Assembly (NCBI GenBank): GCA_947630025.1 | Contig: CANRFZ010000010.1 | Location: 54,000-117,999 of the forward strand | Length of the DNA: 64,000 nt | Reading direction: 5' to 3' | Source of the DNA: an uncultured Lachnospiraceae bacterium | Lineage (GTDB): Bacteria; Bacillota; Clostridia; Lachnospirales; Lachnospiraceae | In this document: piece by piece, positions 61,339-64,000 of the stretch | Numbering within the stretch: position 1 is the stretch's first letter | Layout: each line of letters begins with the position of its first letter | Translations under genes and position numbers: made by a program | The notes under the pieces: generated by a model | Told to the model about the DNA's origin: nothing | Databases searched by the model: none | Seen by the model: only the letters and a program-made list of their open reading frames with translations

Positions 61339-61908
61339 CTAGGATTTTTTCTTTTTCACACTATATCCGAAACTCCCGATCTCACGGCCAACCGTCAGAT
61401 AGCTGCCGTGGGAGTAGACTAACGGCCCCGCGTCGTTGAGGCGGAATTTTCCGTTCTCGTCCATGTATCTGTCGTCCACGTGCACCGCCAGCACCTCCGC
61501 AAGAAACATATCGTGGGAGCCCAGCGGCAGTTTCCGCGTCACGCGGCACTCCAGACTGACCGGACTCTCCGCCACCAGCGGCGCCTTGATATAGCGGCCC
61601 GCCTCCGGCGTCAGCCGCGTCTCTTTCCACTTGTCCACATCCCGGCCGCTCTTGACGCCGCAGTAGTCGGTGGCATAGGCCAGCGCCTCGGTGGTCAGGT
61701 TGACTGCAAATTCTCCGGTTTCCTCTATCATATGGTAGGAAAAACGCTCCGGCCTGACGGAAACGGACACCATCGGCGGATCGGAACACACCGTGCCCGT
61801 CCATGCCACGGTAAAAAGATTGGTTTTCCCTTCCCTGTCGGCCACGCTCACCAGCACCGCCGGCAGCGGATAGAGCATATTGCCCGGTTTCCAGATCTGT
61901 CTTCCCAT
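61339..61908 (-). CDS. Flavin reductase-like (FMN-binding split barrel) protein
   Basis: 189 aa from MGRQIWKPGNMLYPLP, with GGAGG 5 nt upstream; the ATG at 61920 is inside that region. The split barrel has LVSVADREGKTNLFTVAWTG, PPMVSVSVRPERFSYHMIEE and EFAVNLTTEALAYATDYCGV, with ECRVTRKLPLGSHDMFLAEV and a terminal FGYSVKKKK. It should bind FMN or reduce flavins; the redox partner is unknown. It stands just outside the restriction locus and probably belongs to the core genome. Confidence 0.9.
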   Translation of the reverse strand: MGRQIWKPGNMLYPLPAVLVSVADREGKTNLFTVAWTGTVCSDPPMVSVSVRPERFSYHMIEETGEFAVNLTTEALAYATDYCGVKSGRDVDKWKETRLTPEAGRYIKAPLVAESPVSLECRVTRKLPLGSHDMFLAEVLAVHVDDRYMDENGKFRLNDAGPLVYSHGSYLTVGREIGSFGYSVKKKKS

Positions 61909-61993
61909 CGTTTCCTCCATGCGGCAGATGCGCCTTTCATCGGAATGATAATTTCCAAAAACTGAACGCGATATCCGCCAGTTTCAACAAGCA

Positions 61994-62512
61994 TTAGAAG
62001 AATTTGAAATTGGTAATTGCCAGAAGCTGAACGGCGATATCCGCCAGAACCGCGAGCAGAATCAAAATCGTGAGGGGAAGAACGGCACGGCTTGTACGGT
62101 TCTCCTTCTGGCTTTTCTTGAGCTCCTCCGTCTGCTTATTCAGCTCGTCCGCCACCGCCGCCTGCACGTTACGGTAGACTTTCACGTTCTCTTTATGCAG
62201 GAAATCGTCTGATCTGGCAAACTTCTCGTCCAGCATCGCCTGCATCTGCGAAGCGTCCTGCGCGCCGCTCTCCGTCTCCTCACGCTGCTGCAGCTCCCCG
62301 ATCTTGTCCATACATTCCTGCAGGGCGTGCTGCATCTGTTCCAGATTCGATGCCGTCTTCAGATTGACCTGACGGATTTCCTGCATCAGCCCGTCATAAG
62401 TCTTGAGCTGCTGCTGCATCTGCTCCATCTTGGCGGCCTCCGCCGTCATATTGGCCAGAATCATCTCCTGCGCGTTCTTCTTCTGTGACAGTTTATCGAT
62501 AAAAGTGTCCAT
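61994..62512 (-). CDS. Coiled-coil membrane protein, unknown function (172 aa)
   Basis: The start is set at 62512 because GGAGG lies 7 nt upstream; the frame runs on to 62569 without support. Nearly all of residues 1-130 is predicted coiled coil (AAKMEQMQQQLKTYDGLMQE; ALQECMDKIGELQQREE). One C-terminal membrane helix (VLPLTILILLAVLADIAVQL) and a short tail follow, suggesting a tail-anchored protein with a cytoplasmic rod. No family is recognised. Confidence 0.7.
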   Translation of the reverse strand: MDTFIDKLSQKKNAQEMILANMTAEAAKMEQMQQQLKTYDGLMQEIRQVNLKTASNLEQMQHALQECMDKIGELQQREETESGAQDASQMQAMLDEKFARSDDFLHKENVKVYRNVQAAVADELNKQTEELKKSQKENRTSRAVLPLTILILLAVLADIAVQLLAITNFKFF

Positions 62513-62978
62513 CAGTTTTCCTCCGTTCATCGCATCGTCTCTCTTTTCTGAAATTTTACTTTTCCACACGGCTACAATTTATTTTATCATATCTCCCTTA
62601 ATATGACAATCACAACCCGGTTGGAGCGCCAAAATCCACGTTCTTTTTTTATCTATTTTGCACAAAATGACGGCTTGATTTTTGACATGAGTTGTAAATA
62701 TTTACGATAACTTTACATATCGTTCATAGATTATTCATATTTAATGTTTATACTTTATCTTAACAACCGAAGCAGAAATGTAATGTTTAACATTACACGC
62801 ATAGATAAATTTTTTCATAATAGCCCGGGCGTCGCAAGATGTCCGGGCACTCCTCATTTTATCGGGCGTCTCATCGTGCGCCGCTGCATCATAGTCAGGC
62901 AGACACAGTGCGGCAGTGCAGGCATGATACGGCATGGCAGCCAATATGTCAAATAAAAAACGTATAGAGGACTCTCCC
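62513..62978. other. Intergenic region upstream of the coiled-coil gene
   Basis: About 465 bp, AT-rich from 62570 to 62815. It holds a 19-bp palindrome (62779-62797) and a GCCCGG/CCGGGC hairpin (62824-62849). A small plus-strand frame at 62744-62956 has no supporting features and is not called. Confidence 0.5.
62779..62797. promoter_or_regulatory. 19-bp perfect palindrome, possible operator
   Basis: TGTAATGTT-T-AACATTACA, in the AT-rich gap downstream of the alarmone synthetase gene and upstream of the coiled-coil gene. The bound protein is unknown. Confidence 0.5.
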
Positions 62979-63638
62979 CTATACGTCTTCGCCTTTCTGC
63001 TGCCGCTCGATATGTTGTATCTCCTCATTCAACGCCAGCATTCTGGCGTCCAGATCCGATACCATCCGCGCACATTCCACCAGTTCCTCCCGGATATGTT
63101 CCGGCGCGTTCCCTTCAAATTTATAATGGATCTTGTGCTCCAGACTCGCCCAGAAATCCATGGCGACCGTCCTGATCTGAATCTCTACCTTCGCATTTTC
63201 GATCCGGTCGGACAGATACACCGGCACCGTCACCAGCATATGATAGCTCTTATAGCCGCTGGCCTTGGGATTCACGATATAGTCCTTGACGGAAATCACC
63301 TTGATGTCCTTCTGGTTGCTGATCATCTCCGCGATCTGGTAGATGTCCGATGAAAAGGAACAGATCACGCGGATGCCCGCTATGTCGTTGACATACCGCA
63401 CCATATTGTTGATGGTGGACTCATAGCCGTGCTTCTTCAGTTTCTTGACGATGCTCTCCGGCGTCTTGATGCGTGATTTAATATGTTCGATCGGATTGTA
63501 CCTGTGCACGTGCTGAAATTCGTCATTCAAAATCTCCAGCTTGGTAGAAATCTGCTTCAATGCGGAATTGTAAATCAGCAGCACTTCCTTCCAGCTATCT
63601 ATGTCGCCGTCGCGTTCCAGTAGTCTAGTATCCATCAT
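62979..63638 (-). CDS. Small alarmone synthetase (RelQ/YjbM-like GTP pyrophosphokinase)
   Basis: 219 aa. Makes (p)ppGpp by transferring pyrophosphate from ATP to GDP or GTP. It consists of a synthetase domain without a hydrolase domain, the length of RelQ-type proteins. Motifs: HIKSRIKTPESIVKKLKKHG (substrate lysines), VNDIAGIRVICSFSSDIYQI (the catalytic Asp region), KDYIVNPKASGYKSYHMLVT, and VEIQIRTVAMDFWASLEHKI (the second catalytic acid). Charged helices close the C-terminus (LALNEEIQHIERQQKG). RelQ proteins form tetramers activated by pppGpp. It is a single gene. Confidence 0.93.
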   Translation of the reverse strand: MMDTRLLERDGDIDSWKEVLLIYNSALKQISTKLEILNDEFQHVHRYNPIEHIKSRIKTPESIVKKLKKHGYESTINNMVRYVNDIAGIRVICSFSSDIYQIAEMISNQKDIKVISVKDYIVNPKASGYKSYHMLVTVPVYLSDRIENAKVEIQIRTVAMDFWASLEHKIHYKFEGNAPEHIREELVECARMVSDLDARMLALNEEIQHIERQQKGEDV

Positions 63639-64000
63639 TTCCCCCTAAACCAATCATCATCTCTGTTTTTTCAGTATAGCACATATTGTTTCGGAAATGT
63701 ATATTTTACACAAAAATTTCATAAAATATTTATTTTTATTGTGTATTTTTATTGCTGCGGCCATTTTGCTACAGAGACACTATATGCGCCTGCTCCGGAA
63801 AACGTGACAAAAGCCTGCTCCAAAACACTGCTCCGAAAAACTGACAAACGCCTGCTCCAAAACACTGCTCCGAAAAACTGACAAAAGCCCGCTCCAAAAC
63901 ACTGCTCCGAAAAACTGGCAAAAGGTTTGAGTTTCCCCATTTTTCAGGGATGACTTTGATGTCCGTTTTTTATTCCATTAAAAAATGCAAAAACACTGAA
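63639..64000. other. Region upstream of the alarmone synthetase gene
   Basis: About 360 bp. 63640-63760 is AT-rich and should contain the promoter. From 63788 a 37-bp tandem repeat fills the region. A 63-aa minus-strand frame over the repeat (63749-63940) is a by-product and is not called. Confidence 0.5.
63809..63919. repeat. 37-bp tandem repeat, three units
   Basis: Units at 63809-63845, 63846-63882 and 63883-63919, each with GCTCCAAAACACTGCTCCG; a partial copy lies at 63788-63808. Within each unit CTGCTCCAAAA and CTGCTCCGAAA form sub-repeats. There are no spacers, so it is not CRISPR. Confidence 0.92.

Noticed and set aside
62744..62956. 70-aa plus-strand frame
   Set aside because: No ribosome-binding site, no family and it overlaps palindromes and hairpins.
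63809..63919. CRISPR array
   Set aside because: Units are contiguous with no unique spacers and no cas genes are present.
63749..63940. 63-aa frame over the 37-bp repeat
   Set aside because: The repeat unit is not a multiple of three, composition is repetitive and no start signal is seen.

Overview
The window looks like a chromosomal segment of a motile, fairly GC-rich member of the Lachnospiraceae (Clostridia). This rests on gene content and gene order: dnaE/pfkA, greA/lysyl-tRNA synthetase/dusB, an argF/birA cluster, a SAM-I riboswitch on metK, SleB-type and M23 wall hydrolases, and a sigma-28-type flagellin promoter. It is an inference; no 16S gene is present. Most genes lie on the minus strand, so operons are read from high to low coordinates.

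Layout. 4-6292: alpha-galactoside use (GH36 galactosidase, GPH-type permease), a glycosyltransferase-like protein and a TetR regulator whose promoter is bracketed by two matching operators. 6426-10636: a plus-strand signalling pair, a zinc-ribbon/TPR/beta-sandwich membrane protein and a Ser/Thr kinase with TPRs, plus a 43-aa membrane peptide. 10714-16236: a six-gene minus-strand operon combining a CooC-like Ni-type ATPase, two 2-hydroxyacyl-CoA-dehydratase-like subunits, their activase, a one-helix membrane peptide and a stand-alone acetyl-CoA-synthase-like domain. This is the strongest candidate for an undescribed metabolic system. 16600-30759: housekeeping genes (DUF4143 ATPase, class I lysyl-tRNA synthetase, greA, dusB, birA, argF, stomatin/NfeD, GT8, SleB hydrolase, rRNA methyltransferase, pfkA).

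30842-37695: an AT-richer island between pfkA and dnaE, genes that are commonly neighbours in Firmicutes. It holds a four-gene operon (DUF262/GmrSD-like protein, two membrane proteins, a CbxX/CfqX-type AAA ATPase) and a Panacea-type toxin-antitoxin pair. Same-orientation copies of a palindromic repeat bound it on both sides. 37709-52931: dnaE, a flagellin with a large central domain, a VTC/DUF4956/carbohydrate-binding-domain cluster, metK with riboswitch, murA, an M23 peptidase and dinB. 53026-61265: a type I restriction-modification locus (hsdM, a membrane protein, hsdS, a DUF1016 nuclease, hsdR). 61339-64000: a flavin reductase-like protein, a coiled-coil membrane protein, a small alarmone synthetase and a 37-bp tandem repeat.

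A window-wide feature is short tandem duplications (14 to about 39 bp, 2-3 units) sitting in gene-to-gene gaps. All functional calls come from reading motifs and context by eye; no searches were run.
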